64,000 nucleotides of DNA. Source: Algoriphagus halophilus (lineage in GTDB: Bacteria; Bacteroidota; Bacteroidia; Cytophagales; Cyclobacteriaceae). Of this stretch, positions 17,260-26,862 are shown piece after piece (positions within the stretch are counted from its first letter, which is position 1; each line of letters starts with the position of its first letter). The DNA lies in NCBI RefSeq assembly GCF_900129785.1, contig NZ_FSRC01000002.1, positions 496,001 to 560,000 of the forward strand. The letters run 5' to 3'. The notes under the pieces are model-generated. The model was given only the letters and a program-made list of their open reading frames with translations, was not told the origin of the DNA and did no database searches. Made by a program: the position numbers and the translations under genes.

Positions 17260-18445
17260 CGGGGAATTTACTAGGGTCAATCACCTGTAAGACCTTTGAA
17301 ACGGCCAAATCCTTAGAAAAATACCGTTCGGCCAAGGTTCTGGAGTTCTGTTTCATCTGCAGCAAAAGTGCCGAGTTTTCTTCCAGCTTTTCCAATTTCA
17401 AAAAACTCTCTTCCAGTTTTCCGGGAAGAAATGACACCCCCAATTTATTCTGTTTTGAAAGCTGATAAACCCAGCCTTTGTGGTTGACCAAAATTGCATT
17501 TCCTGCGGCAATGGCATCGAAAAACTTATTGGGGCTATTGGTTTTTAATACAGGTAAATGTGCAAAGGAAATCCAGGCAAAATCAGCAAGGGATAAAACC
17601 TCCTTCACCTTCTCCTTAGAGCCAAAAGGTATAAATTTAACATTTTTCAACCCATTTGATTCCGCAGTTTTCTTTAATGCTATCTCCAAACTTCCTGTTC
17701 CCATGATCAAAAATTGCCAGTTCTTCTTTTTGAACTGAGCATACTTTGCCAAATCCAACAGTTCTTCCACTGCATTCACTTGGCCCAAAGCCCCAGTATA
17801 GGCAATCGTTATAGCATCTGAAAGCCCATATTTATTCAGAATGGTAGTATTCTTTTGCTCTGGTTTGAAAAGTTGAATGTCGGAGAAATTTGGAATCAGA
17901 AACACTTCAGAGGTAGGACTCACTAGCCTGAGATGACTTGCAATCCCAGGAGATAGCGCCACCAATTTCAAGGCATTCCTATAAATTTTCTTCTCCAATC
18001 TGCGGAAGTAGTTGATCAGGAATCTGCTCTTAAGCGCTCCCACCTCAATAGGTGCTTGCGGCCAAAGATCCCTAATTTCAAAAATATAGGGAATTGCCAT
18101 TTTTCGCTTGGCCCAAAGTCCGATCCACCCAGTAGTCAAAGGAGTGGAAGTAATGTAGAGAAGATCAGGTCTACTCAGCTTTTTTAAAAGCTTTTTTGCC
18201 TGGACACTAAACTCATAAAATGCTTTGCTTCGCTTAAAAAATCCAAATTTTTGATCATAGGCAACTGGCAAATAATGCACCTTTATCCCATCTATCCATC
18301 GCTGATCGTAGTCCTTTTGCTTTCCAGCTGTAATTATTTCTACATTGATCCCAGCATCCACCATACCTTTGGCCAGATGGTAGGACCGAACAGCTCCCCC
18401 TTCGCTTGGAGTCCGAAAATACTGATGGATATAGATGACTTTCAT
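17222..18445 (-). CDS. WbuB-like GT4 glycosyltransferase
   Basis: 407 residues. The start M-K-V-I-Y-I-H-Q-Y-F with P-S-E-G-G-A-V-R-S-Y is the WbuB-type GT4 (Glyco_trans_4_4) N-terminus. I-F-E-I-R-D-L-W-P near residue 132 and I-A-Y-T-G-A-L-G near 222 follow, with D-F-A-W-I-S-F-A near 290 and F-D-A-I-A-A-G in the donor-site region. WbuB transfers an N-acetylfucosamine-type sugar in E. coli; here the sugar is unknown. The start overlaps the end of asnB by 4 bases. The pair probably serves the same polysaccharide, with gldB inserted between them and the main locus. Confidence 0.87.
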   Translation of the reverse strand: MKVIYIHQYFRTPSEGGAVRSYHLAKGMVDAGINVEIITAGKQKDYDQRWIDGIKVHYLPVAYDQKFGFFKRSKAFYEFSVQAKKLLKKLSRPDLLYITSTPLTTGWIGLWAKRKMAIPYIFEIRDLWPQAPIEVGALKSRFLINYFRRLEKKIYRNALKLVALSPGIASHLRLVSPTSEVFLIPNFSDIQLFKPEQKNTTILNKYGLSDAITIAYTGALGQVNAVEELLDLAKYAQFKKKNWQFLIMGTGSLEIALKKTAESNGLKNVKFIPFGSKEKVKEVLSLADFAWISFAHLPVLKTNSPNKFFDAIAAGNAILVNHKGWVYQLSKQNKLGVSFLPGKLEESFLKLEKLEENSALLLQMKQNSRTLAERYFSKDLAVSKVLQVIDPSKFPANFGNEAYILTA

Positions 18446-20217
18446 AGCTTTTTTAATTCAATCCATTCTGCCAACAAAAAGATATTGTATAAGATCAAAA
18501 AATGCGATTTGGCGGCAGGTGCTGGATTTTGAACCATCTCTCTAATAGGGGAGGGAATATATTCACCATATGATTTTTCAAATAATTCCAATCGGTTGAA
18601 TACCATTTTTGAAAACGATCCTTCCTCTGCAAACCACTCTTGCAAAGGTAAACCAAACCCAAATTTTCCCCTTTTAGTAACCATTTCCAAACCTGCTTCA
18701 ATCAGCAGCTCCTTGATCCAAACTTTCCCTTTCATTACGGATTCTTCCTTTATTTCATTCCAAAATGCAAGCATGCTTCCGGAAAGGTAAGGGGCTCTCC
18801 CTTCCAGGCTATGCGCCATCAATGCCTGGTCATGGATTTTGAGCACATCCTGCACTAAATAAACTTGTCTGTCAAAATCTAATGCCCTTTTATATGGACT
18901 CAATTTTGAGTTGAAAACCCGGTCATATTCTGAAGCTAGATCATCGGAAATAGGCTCTAGAGCAGTAAAATTAAGAAAAGTTTTAGATGGGTTATTTTCT
19001 AACGAGTTTAGAAATTTCTTTGTCTTCCTTCCCATAGGCAAATAGTTCAACCAGGGCTGAAGCATCATCAATAAATTTTGATTTTTTAGGTAAAAATCAA
19101 ATGCTCCATGTCTGGAATACCCCCCCCATAGTTCATCGGCTCCGGCTCCAGAAATTAACACTTTTACCTTTTTTTTGGCTTCTTTTCCGATCAGCCAAGT
19201 CAAGAATCCCCCAGAATCACCAATTGGAAAATCCAATGACATCAGATATGCCTCCCAATTATCCCAAAATACCTGCTGGTCCACATGGATCAGATGATGC
19301 TCCATAGGGATCCTCTTGGTCAATGCGATGGCAGCATCTCCGTCAGCATATTTTTTTCTGTATTTCTTTTCGACCTGAATGGTATAAGCTGGTAAGGATG
19401 TGCCGGATAGTTCATACCAAATCGAATACAACAAACTGCTATCCATTCCTCCGCTTAGCATGATTCCCACAGGAACATCCGCTTGAAATTGTGTGGTGAC
19501 CGCTTGAGATAAAATACTCTTGAATTCCTTTTTAGTAAACTCCTGAGCTTTTGATTTAGCAATGGGGATGTTGTCCCATCTAAATGTAGAATGCTGCTGG
19601 ATATGGCTATACCTGGCAGGCTTCCATTCTTTTACACCTTTAAAAAAAGTCTTACCCGGGATAGGGGTCCTCAAAAAACTATAATTCTCTATTTGTTTTT
19701 TGTCCAGCTTTGGCTCTGAAAGTTTTGCTATGCCACTTGCTACCGAGGAAATGATCAATCTATCTTGATTCTGGGAGTAATAGAGTGGCTTTTCTCCATT
19801 TGGATCTCTCGCCACTAAAATTGAATTATCTTTTAGGTCTACAAAGATCAAGGCAAACATCCCCTCTAGCTTTTCTAGTCCCTTGACGCCAAAAACCTGA
19901 ATCCAATTGATCAGAACTTCAGTATCGCAATTGGTGGAGAACTCAATCCCCATCTTTTCCAATAAGCTACGAAGTGTTTTATGATTATATATTTCACCAT
20001 TCCAGACCAACAAAGTCTTTCCGTCACTAGACCAAAAGGGCTGATCCGCCTCTGGACCTGGATGTAAGATCTTGAGTCTATTTGCTCCTACCCACATTCC
20101 TGGCCAAGGACTGAGCGCCACTTCCTGATCTGGACCCCGGTAGGCACCTTCGCCCATCAGGCTTTGAATAGCAGCTTTATTTGATCCCTTCCCCCAATAA
20201 AGATGAATCCCACACAT
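18442..20217 (-). CDS. asnB: Asparagine synthase (glutamine-hydrolysing), AsnB type
   Basis: 591 residues. Cys2 directly after the start Met (M-C-G-I-H) is the N-terminal glutaminase nucleophile, with Y-R-G-P-D near 26-31 and N-G-E-I-Y-N-H near 72. The synthetase half has the ATP-binding PP-loop L-S-G-G-M-D-S-S near 250-257. In polysaccharide loci AsnB-like proteins often amidate uronic acids or other carboxyl groups instead of making asparagine, and the coupling to a WbuB-like glycosyltransferase gene (4-base overlap) favours that role. Housekeeping asparagine synthesis is equally possible from sequence alone. Its ATG overlaps the last base of nth. Confidence 0.88.
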   Translation of the reverse strand: MCGIHLYWGKGSNKAAIQSLMGEGAYRGPDQEVALSPWPGMWVGANRLKILHPGPEADQPFWSSDGKTLLVWNGEIYNHKTLRSLLEKMGIEFSTNCDTEVLINWIQVFGVKGLEKLEGMFALIFVDLKDNSILVARDPNGEKPLYYSQNQDRLIISSVASGIAKLSEPKLDKKQIENYSFLRTPIPGKTFFKGVKEWKPARYSHIQQHSTFRWDNIPIAKSKAQEFTKKEFKSILSQAVTTQFQADVPVGIMLSGGMDSSLLYSIWYELSGTSLPAYTIQVEKKYRKKYADGDAAIALTKRIPMEHHLIHVDQQVFWDNWEAYLMSLDFPIGDSGGFLTWLIGKEAKKKVKVLISGAGADELWGGYSRHGAFDFYLKNQNLLMMLQPWLNYLPMGRKTKKFLNSLENNPSKTFLNFTALEPISDDLASEYDRVFNSKLSPYKRALDFDRQVYLVQDVLKIHDQALMAHSLEGRAPYLSGSMLAFWNEIKEESVMKGKVWIKELLIEAGLEMVTKRGKFGFGLPLQEWFAEEGSFSKMVFNRLELFEKSYGEYIPSPIREMVQNPAPAAKSHFLILYNIFLLAEWIELKKL

Positions 20218-20882
20218 TACTTTTCAGATCTGGTCACAGTGCCGTAATTCTTCTCGAAGTATTTGCAGAGATGGGTAATGGAGCATTCCTCACATTTCGG
20301 TTTCCGAGCCAAGCATGTATACCTTCCATGCAAAATCAACCAGTGATGCGCCACATGCACATATTCTTTTGGAATGTGTCGTATCAGCTGCTTTTCCACT
20401 TCCAAGGGAGTCTTGGCGGTTTGGGAAACTAAGCCTAATCTTTTGGAGACCCGGAAAACATGTGTATCAACGGCCATATTGGGTTGGTTCCAAACTACAG
20501 AAGTAATCACATTTGCAGTTTTCCTGCCCACTCCAGGCAATTTGATCAACTCCGCTACTGTCTCTGGAACTTCCCCTCCAAAGTCCTCCACTAGCATTTT
20601 GCCTAGCCCTAACAAGTGTTTAGTTTTATTATTAGGGTAAGAAACAGATTTGATATAAGGAAACAGCTCGTCAAAATTGGAAGCTGCCAAATATTCCGGT
20701 CCTGGGAAGTCCCTGAAAAGCGCGGGCGTCACCATATTGATTCTCTTATCTGTACACTGAGCAGATAATACCACTGCCACCAGCAATTGAAATGGATTTT
20801 CATAATGCAGCTCAGTTTCAGCCACTGGCATATTTTCAGAAAAGTGTTTTATAAAAGCTTCGTACCGTTCTTTCTTCAGCAT
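20217..20882 (-). CDS. nth: Endonuclease III (DNA glycosylase/AP lyase)
   Basis: 221 residues, the normal length. The helix-hairpin-helix segment L-P-G-V-G-R-K-T-A-N-V carries the catalytic Lys, M-A-V-D-T-H-V holds the catalytic Asp, and the C-terminal cysteines in the C-x6-C-x2-C-x5-C pattern bind a [4Fe-4S] cluster. It removes oxidised pyrimidines in base-excision repair. The gene overlaps asnB by one base, so a repair enzyme heads the short nth-asnB-glycosyltransferase unit. It diverges from the P1 peptidase gene. Confidence 0.95.
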   Translation of the reverse strand: MLKKERYEAFIKHFSENMPVAETELHYENPFQLLVAVVLSAQCTDKRINMVTPALFRDFPGPEYLAASNFDELFPYIKSVSYPNNKTKHLLGLGKMLVEDFGGEVPETVAELIKLPGVGRKTANVITSVVWNQPNMAVDTHVFRVSKRLGLVSQTAKTPLEVEKQLIRHIPKEYVHVAHHWLILHGRYTCLARKPKCEECSITHLCKYFEKNYGTVTRSEK

Positions 20883-20980
20883 GGAATCAAAATTTCTTTG
20901 AGTTTTGAAGATAGTTAAATTGGAAAATTTGAAGTATCAAAGGGAAGAATTTAGTTGAATTTTAAGAAAACTTTATTGGA

Positions 20981-22153
20981 ATGAGGAAAAGAGTCCTGAC
21001 AATTTTATCTTTCATCATGCAACTGAACCGATCCAACTTAGGACTGCCTAAACTATTATTCGCACTATATATGATTTCCATCACTTCAGCTAGTTTTTCA
21101 CAGCAGGGACCACGTGAATTGGGAATTCACTTCGGAATTCTACCTACTGGAACTTACAATGCAATTACAGATGTGCCAGGAATAAAGGTGGGACACCTTA
21201 CCAAAATTGAGGGGAATTCTATACGAACTGGGGTGACCGCAATCCTTCCGCATGGAGGAAATATTTTTCAGCAGAAAGTACCCGCCGCGATTTATGTGGG
21301 AAATGGCTTTGGAAAATTAGCTGGAGTTACTCAAGTACAGGAATTGGGAAACCTAGAAACTCCGATTGTTTTGACCAATACGTTGAGCGTGGCAGCAGGA
21401 ATAGAGGGAACCGTAAAATACAGTTTGAATCTTCCTGGAAACGAACAGGTACAATCTGTGAATGCAGTGGTAGGAGAAACGAATGATGGGTATTTGAATG
21501 ATATCCGAGGAATGCATATTTCAGTAGAAGAAGTTTTAGAAACGATCCAGTCGGCCAAATCTGGTCCTGTAACCCAAGGAAATGTGGGGGCAGGTACCGG
21601 AACCGTTTGTTTTGGATGGAAAGGTGGAATCGGAACTTCCTCTAGAAAACTTCCTGAAAGCTTGGGAGGGTATACTTTGGGTGTATTGGTTCAAACTAAC
21701 TTTGGTGGGAACCTACAGATTGGAGGAATTCCCGTTGGGGAACGATTAGGGAAATACCCATTCAAAGATGCACTGGAAAAATCAGATGGGAGTTGCATGA
21801 TTGTAGTGGCTACTGATGCTCCTTTATCTGATCGGAACTTAGAGCGATTGGCAAAAAGAGCCATGATGGGATTGGCAAAAACTGGAGGAATAGCCTCCAA
21901 TGGTTCGGGAGATTATGTGATTGCTTTCAGTACTGCTGAAGGATTAAGAATCCCTTATTCAGCAAAATCAGGAGAGTTGATGCAAACTGAAACGCTTAGA
22001 AATGACGACATGACTCCACTTTTTTTGGCTGTAATTGAAGCGACGGAAGAAGCCATAATCAATTCACTTTTTGCGGCTGAAACCATGGAAGGGAAAGGTG
22101 GGAAAAAGGTGGAAAAACTACCTACTGAAAAAATCATCGAATGGTATAAATAA
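20981..22153 (+). CDS. P1 family peptidase (DmpA/BapA-like aminopeptidase), exported
   Basis: Up to 390 residues. The fold is that of Ntn-type self-cleaving aminopeptidases: I-T-D-V-P-G-I-K-V-G-H near 62-72, V-G-E-T-N-D-G-Y near 163, and G-G-I-G-T-S-S-R near 215-222, where the conserved serine is the autocatalytic cleavage nucleophile. It probably releases N-terminal residues from small peptides, including beta- or D-amino acid forms in some family members. A hydrophobic segment at 23-40 ending in S-F-S-Q-Q suggests a Sec signal. The first ATG leaves a long n-region and the ATG at residue 13 (21017) is an equally good start. It is followed closely by a DUF3052 gene. Confidence 0.88.
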   Translation: MRKRVLTILSFIMQLNRSNLGLPKLLFALYMISITSASFSQQGPRELGIHFGILPTGTYNAITDVPGIKVGHLTKIEGNSIRTGVTAILPHGGNIFQQKVPAAIYVGNGFGKLAGVTQVQELGNLETPIVLTNTLSVAAGIEGTVKYSLNLPGNEQVQSVNAVVGETNDGYLNDIRGMHISVEEVLETIQSAKSGPVTQGNVGAGTGTVCFGWKGGIGTSSRKLPESLGGYTLGVLVQTNFGGNLQIGGIPVGERLGKYPFKDALEKSDGSCMIVVATDAPLSDRNLERLAKRAMMGLAKTGGIASNGSGDYVIAFSTAEGLRIPYSAKSGELMQTETLRNDDMTPLFLAVIEATEEAIINSLFAAETMEGKGGKKVEKLPTEKIIEWYK

Positions 22154-22164
22154 TTGAAATTGCG

Positions 22165-22581
22165 ATGACAGAAATTGGATATTCAGGAACACCACTAGCT
22201 AAAAAACTTGGAATCAAACCAGGAATGGTGATCCAGGCTCTCTATTCACCAAAGCCCTATATCCAGTTTTTCCATGATTTCCCAAATGAAGTCGTAATCG
22301 AAGAAAATACTCCATTTTCTCCCCAAGTAGATTTGATTCATTTTTTTGTGACAAGTAAAGAAGAGCTGAAAGGTGGTTTCAAGCATGTATTAAAACACTT
22401 AAAAAAAACTGGGGCGGCTTGGGTAAGTTGGCCTAAAAGGACTTCAGGAATTCCTACGGAAGTCGATAAATACCCAATCATGAAATATGGATTGGATGTG
22501 GGGTTGGTAGATGTCAAAGTTGCTGCTATTGATCAGGATTGGAGTGGGCTAAAATTTATGTATCGACTGAAGGATAGGTAG
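22165..22581 (+). CDS. DUF3052 family protein
   Basis: 138 residues, cytoplasmic. Y-S-G-T-P-L-A-K-K-L-G-I-K near residues 5-17, F-F-V-T-S-K-E-E-L near 61-69 and G-A-A-W-V-S-W-P-K-R near 83-92 match DUF3052, a small conserved family without proven function. The C-terminal G-L-V-D-V-K-V-A-A-I-D-x-x-W-S-G-L-K is also typical. It starts 11 bases after the P1 peptidase stop and is probably co-transcribed. Confidence 0.85.
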   Translation: MTEIGYSGTPLAKKLGIKPGMVIQALYSPKPYIQFFHDFPNEVVIEENTPFSPQVDLIHFFVTSKEELKGGFKHVLKHLKKTGAAWVSWPKRTSGIPTEVDKYPIMKYGLDVGLVDVKVAAIDQDWSGLKFMYRLKDR

Positions 22582-22793
22582 TTGGGATTTAGTATTATTC
22601 TTTATCCACCCATTTCATATTGAAATATTTGTAGTTAATAATTTAACTTTTCTAATAAAAACGGTTAACTTTTAAGTCTAGTAACTCCAATTTTTAAAGT
22701 TGTTAGGCCTGTTGTCAGTTTGCACCTTGCTTCCTTTGCAAGCTAACCGATTACTCAACTAGTACTTTTTTCAATTGATAAACAAAAACACTA

Positions 22794-23834
22794 ATGGAAT
22801 CTTCATCAAATCATCCCACACCTGAACATATATTAAAAATTGGATCTGGGTTTATGGCTTGCAAGGCTTTACTTACTGCAGTAAAATTCCAGCTTTTTAC
22901 CAAATTAGCTGCTCATCCCGACCAAACGGCATTGGGATTGAAAAAGCAGTTGGACTTAAAATGTTCTGATCGGCATTTTTATGATTTCATGGATGCATTG
23001 ACCGGTCTGGGCTTTCTTCAAAGAACCGGTTTATTGGAAAATGCCTTGTATGCTAACAGTCCAGACACAGAAGTTTTTCTAGATAAGAATAAACCCACTT
23101 ACATCGGAGGTATTCTGGAAATGATGGATGCCAGATTATATGGGTTTTGGGACAATTTGGATGTGGGATTGAAATCCGGCAAACCTCAAAATGAAGCTGT
23201 TCATGGAGTTAACATTTTTGAGGAGATTTACCAAGATCCTTTCCTTTTAGAAAATTTTGTAAACGGAATGACCGGAGTGCAGCTGGGAAATTTCATGGCA
23301 TTTGCGAAGCAATTTGACTTCTCAAATATCAACACATTGACCGATGCAGGAGGGTCTGCGGGATACCTATCCTTATTGGTAGCGCAAGAAAACCCACATA
23401 TGACCTGCACCAGTTTTGACCTCCCCCCTGTGGGTCCAATTACCAGGTCCACTATCAAAAAATTTCATTTGGAGGACCGGGTGAAAAGTATGGATGGAAA
23501 CTTTTTTGAGGACCCGATACCCAGTGCTGATATGATTGTAATGGGTAATATTCTCCATGATTGGAATGAAGAAGAAAAAATAAGTCTCATGAAAAAAGCA
23601 TACGCATCCTTGCCAGAAGGAGGTGTATTTGTCGCAATCGAAAACATCATCGATCAAGAGAGAAAGCAAAATGTCTTTGGCTTATTGATGAGTTTAAACA
23701 TGCTGATCGAAACAGAAGGAGGATTTGATTATACCTTTAGCGATTTTTGTACTTGGGGAGAAAAAGCGGGCTTCAAATCCTTCAATTTGATGCCATTGGA
23801 AGGACCAGCTAGTGCGGCAATCGCTTACAAATAA
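22794..23834 (+). CDS. SAM-dependent O-methyltransferase (hydroxyindole/acetylserotonin OMT-like)
   Basis: 346 residues. The N-terminal ~100 residues form the winged-helix dimerisation domain (A-L-L-T-A-V-K-F-Q-L-F). The C-terminal domain has the SAM-binding strand T-L-T-D-A-G-G-S-A-G-Y near 180-190 and V-M-G-N-I-L-H-D-W-N near 243-253; the His-Asp pair there is the usual O-methyltransferase family 2 catalytic site. Natural substrates in the family are hydroxyl groups on aromatic or polyketide small molecules. The gene stands alone with 212 bases before it and 237 after. The substrate is unknown. Confidence 0.87.
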   Translation: MESSSNHPTPEHILKIGSGFMACKALLTAVKFQLFTKLAAHPDQTALGLKKQLDLKCSDRHFYDFMDALTGLGFLQRTGLLENALYANSPDTEVFLDKNKPTYIGGILEMMDARLYGFWDNLDVGLKSGKPQNEAVHGVNIFEEIYQDPFLLENFVNGMTGVQLGNFMAFAKQFDFSNINTLTDAGGSAGYLSLLVAQENPHMTCTSFDLPPVGPITRSTIKKFHLEDRVKSMDGNFFEDPIPSADMIVMGNILHDWNEEEKISLMKKAYASLPEGGVFVAIENIIDQERKQNVFGLLMSLNMLIETEGGFDYTFSDFCTWGEKAGFKSFNLMPLEGPASAAIAYK

Positions 23835-23841
23835 TAAAAAT

Positions 23842-23899
23842 GCCAGTTCAAATGATATGGAATCATGATTTAACTAATTCTATCTTAAATTGAACTGGC
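23842..23899 (+). terminator. Inverted repeat after the O-methyltransferase gene
   Basis: GCCAGTTCAA at 23842-23851 pairs perfectly with TTGAACTGGC at 23890-23899 around a 38-base A+T-rich loop, starting 8 bases after the stop. There is no strong T run after it. It is likely a transcript-end or mRNA-stabilising hairpin. Confidence 0.4.
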
Positions 23900-24071
23900 T
23901 CTACATTTTATCTATGAAATTTATATTTTTAGCATATGAATTGCATTTTTTAGTATATTAATAACCCATAGGAGTTTTTCTAATTTGGATTACCATAGTG
24001 CTTTTTAAAACTAGACCAAAAAATCTGTTCCATCCGAAAAAAACGGATACCCCATATTAATTCTCTTTCTG

Positions 24072-24836
24072 ATGAAAGCCAAAGAGTCTATTAGTGCAAT
24101 TTACCCAAACCTGGGTTACTGGCTGATGCTATTTATTTTTGCCACGTTCGCAGGGTTTTATGTCACCTATTTTTCAAAGCTCACCTATACCTTCCCTGGT
24201 ATAGTTCACATCCATTTTGCTTTTATGGGCACCTGGATGGCCATGGCCATTGCCCAACCCTTACTCATCAAATACAAAAAGATTTCTTTACACCGTAAAG
24301 TAGGAAAGTTAAGCTATGTGGTATTGCCTCTCGTGATTATTACCTCCTTACTCATGATCAGGCATAGTTATCAAACCCAATTGAGCCTGATGACAGAAAA
24401 TATAGCCTCAGGTATGGAGTCAATGTCATTGGAGCAGGGTTTAGTTCTACTGGGTTCCTATCAAGCTCTACCCATCGTTTATTTGATCTGGTTGGCCATT
24501 TTTTATACGCTGGCTATTTACAATAAGAAAAGCCCAAGCTTACATGCTCGATACATGATCGCAGCGGTACTCACCTTCGTAGGTCCCACCTTTGATCGCA
24601 TACTATTTTACCTATTTGATATGCCCTTTATTCTTCCGGGCATTCCTGCAGAATATGCTTCTTTCTTTTTAATTGATTTGATTCTTTGCTACCTACTTAT
24701 CAAGGATGTCCGAAAAGAAAAGAACTATATGCCTGTTGCTTTTTCCCTGGGGGTTTACATTCTGTTTCAGGTGCTTTATACGCTGGTGCCAAAGACAGAG
24801 CCATTCTCCAGCCTAGTCAAATTCTTATTTAGTTAA
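24072..24836 (+). CDS. Seven-helix membrane protein of unknown function
   Basis: 254 residues with about seven hydrophobic helices. Histidines sit at likely membrane borders: H-I-H-F-A-F-M-G-T-W near 45-54, L-H-R-K-V-G-K near 73-79 and S-L-H-A-R-Y-M near 155-161. Together these resemble DUF2306-type proteins and could bind haem or metal, but I cannot name the family with certainty. It is followed after 11 bases by the intradiol dioxygenase gene, so the two may work together at the membrane. Confidence 0.7.
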   Translation: MKAKESISAIYPNLGYWLMLFIFATFAGFYVTYFSKLTYTFPGIVHIHFAFMGTWMAMAIAQPLLIKYKKISLHRKVGKLSYVVLPLVIITSLLMIRHSYQTQLSLMTENIASGMESMSLEQGLVLLGSYQALPIVYLIWLAIFYTLAIYNKKSPSLHARYMIAAVLTFVGPTFDRILFYLFDMPFILPGIPAEYASFFLIDLILCYLLIKDVRKEKNYMPVAFSLGVYILFQVLYTLVPKTEPFSSLVKFLFS

Positions 24837-24847
24837 ACCCAAGTAAA

Positions 24848-25726
24848 ATGAAACGAAGAAAATTTATCGAAGCCTCTGCCCTTAGTGTAGTTGCAATCAG
24901 CTCTTTCGGATTTATTCGATTTGACGGTAAAAAATATGTGGGAGATTGTGAAACTACCACAGATATTTTAGGGCCCTTTTATAGACCTGATAGTCCTATG
25001 AGAAGTAATCTGAATATTTCGGGAAGCAAAGGGAAACCCATTCATTTGACAGGTATTATCTTAAATGAGGACTGCACAACTCCTTATGCCAATGCAAAAG
25101 TTGAACTCTGGCATTGTGATCATGAAGGGGTTTATGATAATTCTACACCCGCATACAATTACCGCGGAACTGTGATGACAGATTCAAAGGGCCAATATGC
25201 TTTTGATACCATTTTACCAGTTCCTTATGATGCTGGAGGAGGATTGATCAGACCCGCACATTACCATATGATGGTTACGGCAGCAGGATACCAAACCCTA
25301 GTGACACAACTTTATTTTTCAGGAGATGAAAACATCAAAAAAGATCCATGGGCATCTAATGATGCTGCAAAAAATAGAGTGTTGGAAATATCACCCGATG
25401 GCAGGAATGGAAATATAGTCACATATCATGTAGGGCTTTCCAAAAAATTAAATGTGGAAGAAGCATCCTTGGAAAAACTAACGGGAACGTATACGGCTGA
25501 AAATGGGGATGATTCCCTAGAACTCTTCCAAAAGGAAGGAAGGCTTTGGCAAAAAAATGAGGTCTTTGGAATTGTTTACGATTACTTAGGAAATAATACG
25601 TTCGAGTTCCCTGGCTTACATGATGGCTCCTATAGAAGATTAATATTTCAGAATGGAGTTTTAAAGCAGGAAATGTTTCAACCTGGTTCAGAAGTAAAAT
25701 CACGATCTTTTACCAAAATTTCTTAA
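24848..25726 (+). CDS. Exported intradiol ring-cleavage dioxygenase-like protein with C-terminal extension
   Basis: 292 residues. The N-terminus M-K-R-R-K-F-I-E with a hydrophobic stretch is a Tat-like signal. The core at about 32-200 has the D-I-L-G-P-F-Y-R-P opening, V-E-L-W-H-C-D near 93, and the expected Fe(III) ligands of intradiol dioxygenases: Tyr in G-V-Y-D-N, Tyr in Y-N-Y-R-G, and two His in R-P-A-H-Y-H. Such enzymes cleave catechols between the hydroxyls. The last ~90 residues form an extra beta-rich domain not found in catechol dioxygenases. The gene lies between a 7-TM protein and a DUF3500 gene. Confidence 0.85.
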   Translation: MKRRKFIEASALSVVAISSFGFIRFDGKKYVGDCETTTDILGPFYRPDSPMRSNLNISGSKGKPIHLTGIILNEDCTTPYANAKVELWHCDHEGVYDNSTPAYNYRGTVMTDSKGQYAFDTILPVPYDAGGGLIRPAHYHMMVTAAGYQTLVTQLYFSGDENIKKDPWASNDAAKNRVLEISPDGRNGNIVTYHVGLSKKLNVEEASLEKLTGTYTAENGDDSLELFQKEGRLWQKNEVFGIVYDYLGNNTFEFPGLHDGSYRRLIFQNGVLKQEMFQPGSEVKSRSFTKIS

Positions 25727-25743
25727 AGCAACTTATTTATTAA

Positions 25744-26814
25744 ATGAAAAAATCACTTCTTCTTTTGGTTATTCTGGCAGTTACTGGTTTGGGCCTGAAA
25801 GCTCAAACATCCGAAAAACTTATCCATACTACACAAGACTTTCTAAGCTCCTTAGATCCAGATCAAAAAAGCCAAGTCCTGTTCACCATGGAAGATTCCA
25901 TGAGAACCAAATGGACCAATCTTCCTTTGGGCCTTGCACCAAGAGCAGGCCTTCGCTACGGAGATTTTTCAGAAGAATCGAAAATCAAGTTCCATAAAGT
26001 ATTGAGTGCCATTTTCAGCTCTCAAGGATATCTTAAAACCTTCAGCATCATGCAGGTGGATGATATTTTACATGAATTGTTTGAGATCCAATACAAAGAG
26101 GGAAAGATTCCTGAAAATACCATTCAGATGATCAGAGGACTCAATTGGGATTATGGGAATTATTTTGCGGCAGTGTGGGGAGAGCCCAAAGCGGAAGGCA
26201 CCTGGGGAATAAAGTTTGAGGGACATCATATTTCTATCAACCTGACCATGGTGGATTCAGAATATTCAATGACTCCTCTGTTTTTTGGATCTGATCCAGC
26301 AGTGGTGGAACAAACCCAATATGCTGGGTTAAGACCTTTGAGTAAAGAAGAAGATTATGGGTTTTGGTTTGTGAACCTGCTTAATGATGAACAAAAAGCC
26401 AAAGCTGTATTTGAGGATAAGGTCCCTGGAGATATCATAACCAGTCCAGACCGACCTCAATGGATTTCTGATTTTAGGGGAATCAAAGGCTCTGAACTGA
26501 ATCCCGAGCAGCAGAAAATACTACATTATTTAATTGAGGAATATATCGGAAATCTAGAAACTCAAAAAGCAGAGGAGTATATGGCTATTCTTCATGAAGG
26601 AGGATTGGACCAAGTTTATTTCTCTTGGATCGGAAGTTTAGAACCCATGAAACCACACTATTACCTCATCCATAGCCCAGATTTTATCATTGAATATGAC
26701 AATGTAGGGTTCTTGGATAATGCCAACCACATCCATTCTATCCTAAGACAAAACAACAACGATTTCGGTGCCGATCTTTTGAGAAAGCATCGAATGGAAC
26801 ATAATCACAATTAA
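25744..26814 (+). CDS. Exported DUF3500 family protein
   Basis: 356 residues with a Sec signal peptide ending near L-K-A-Q (residues 18-21). The body shows the DUF3500 pattern: F-L-S-S-L-D-P-D-Q-K near 33, P-R-A-G-L-R-Y-G-D near 67, G-T-W-G-I-K-F-E-G-H-H near 157-167 and Y-F-S-W-I-G near the C-terminal third. The function is unknown; the family is often near oxidative enzymes. It starts 17 bases after the intradiol dioxygenase stop and is probably in the same transcript. Confidence 0.85.
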   Translation: MKKSLLLLVILAVTGLGLKAQTSEKLIHTTQDFLSSLDPDQKSQVLFTMEDSMRTKWTNLPLGLAPRAGLRYGDFSEESKIKFHKVLSAIFSSQGYLKTFSIMQVDDILHELFEIQYKEGKIPENTIQMIRGLNWDYGNYFAAVWGEPKAEGTWGIKFEGHHISINLTMVDSEYSMTPLFFGSDPAVVEQTQYAGLRPLSKEEDYGFWFVNLLNDEQKAKAVFEDKVPGDIITSPDRPQWISDFRGIKGSELNPEQQKILHYLIEEYIGNLETQKAEEYMAILHEGGLDQVYFSWIGSLEPMKPHYYLIHSPDFIIEYDNVGFLDNANHIHSILRQNNNDFGADLLRKHRMEHNHN

Positions 26815-26862
26815 TACCAATAGCCAAAAAGTTCTTTTTACCCATGTACCATTTTATCACCT

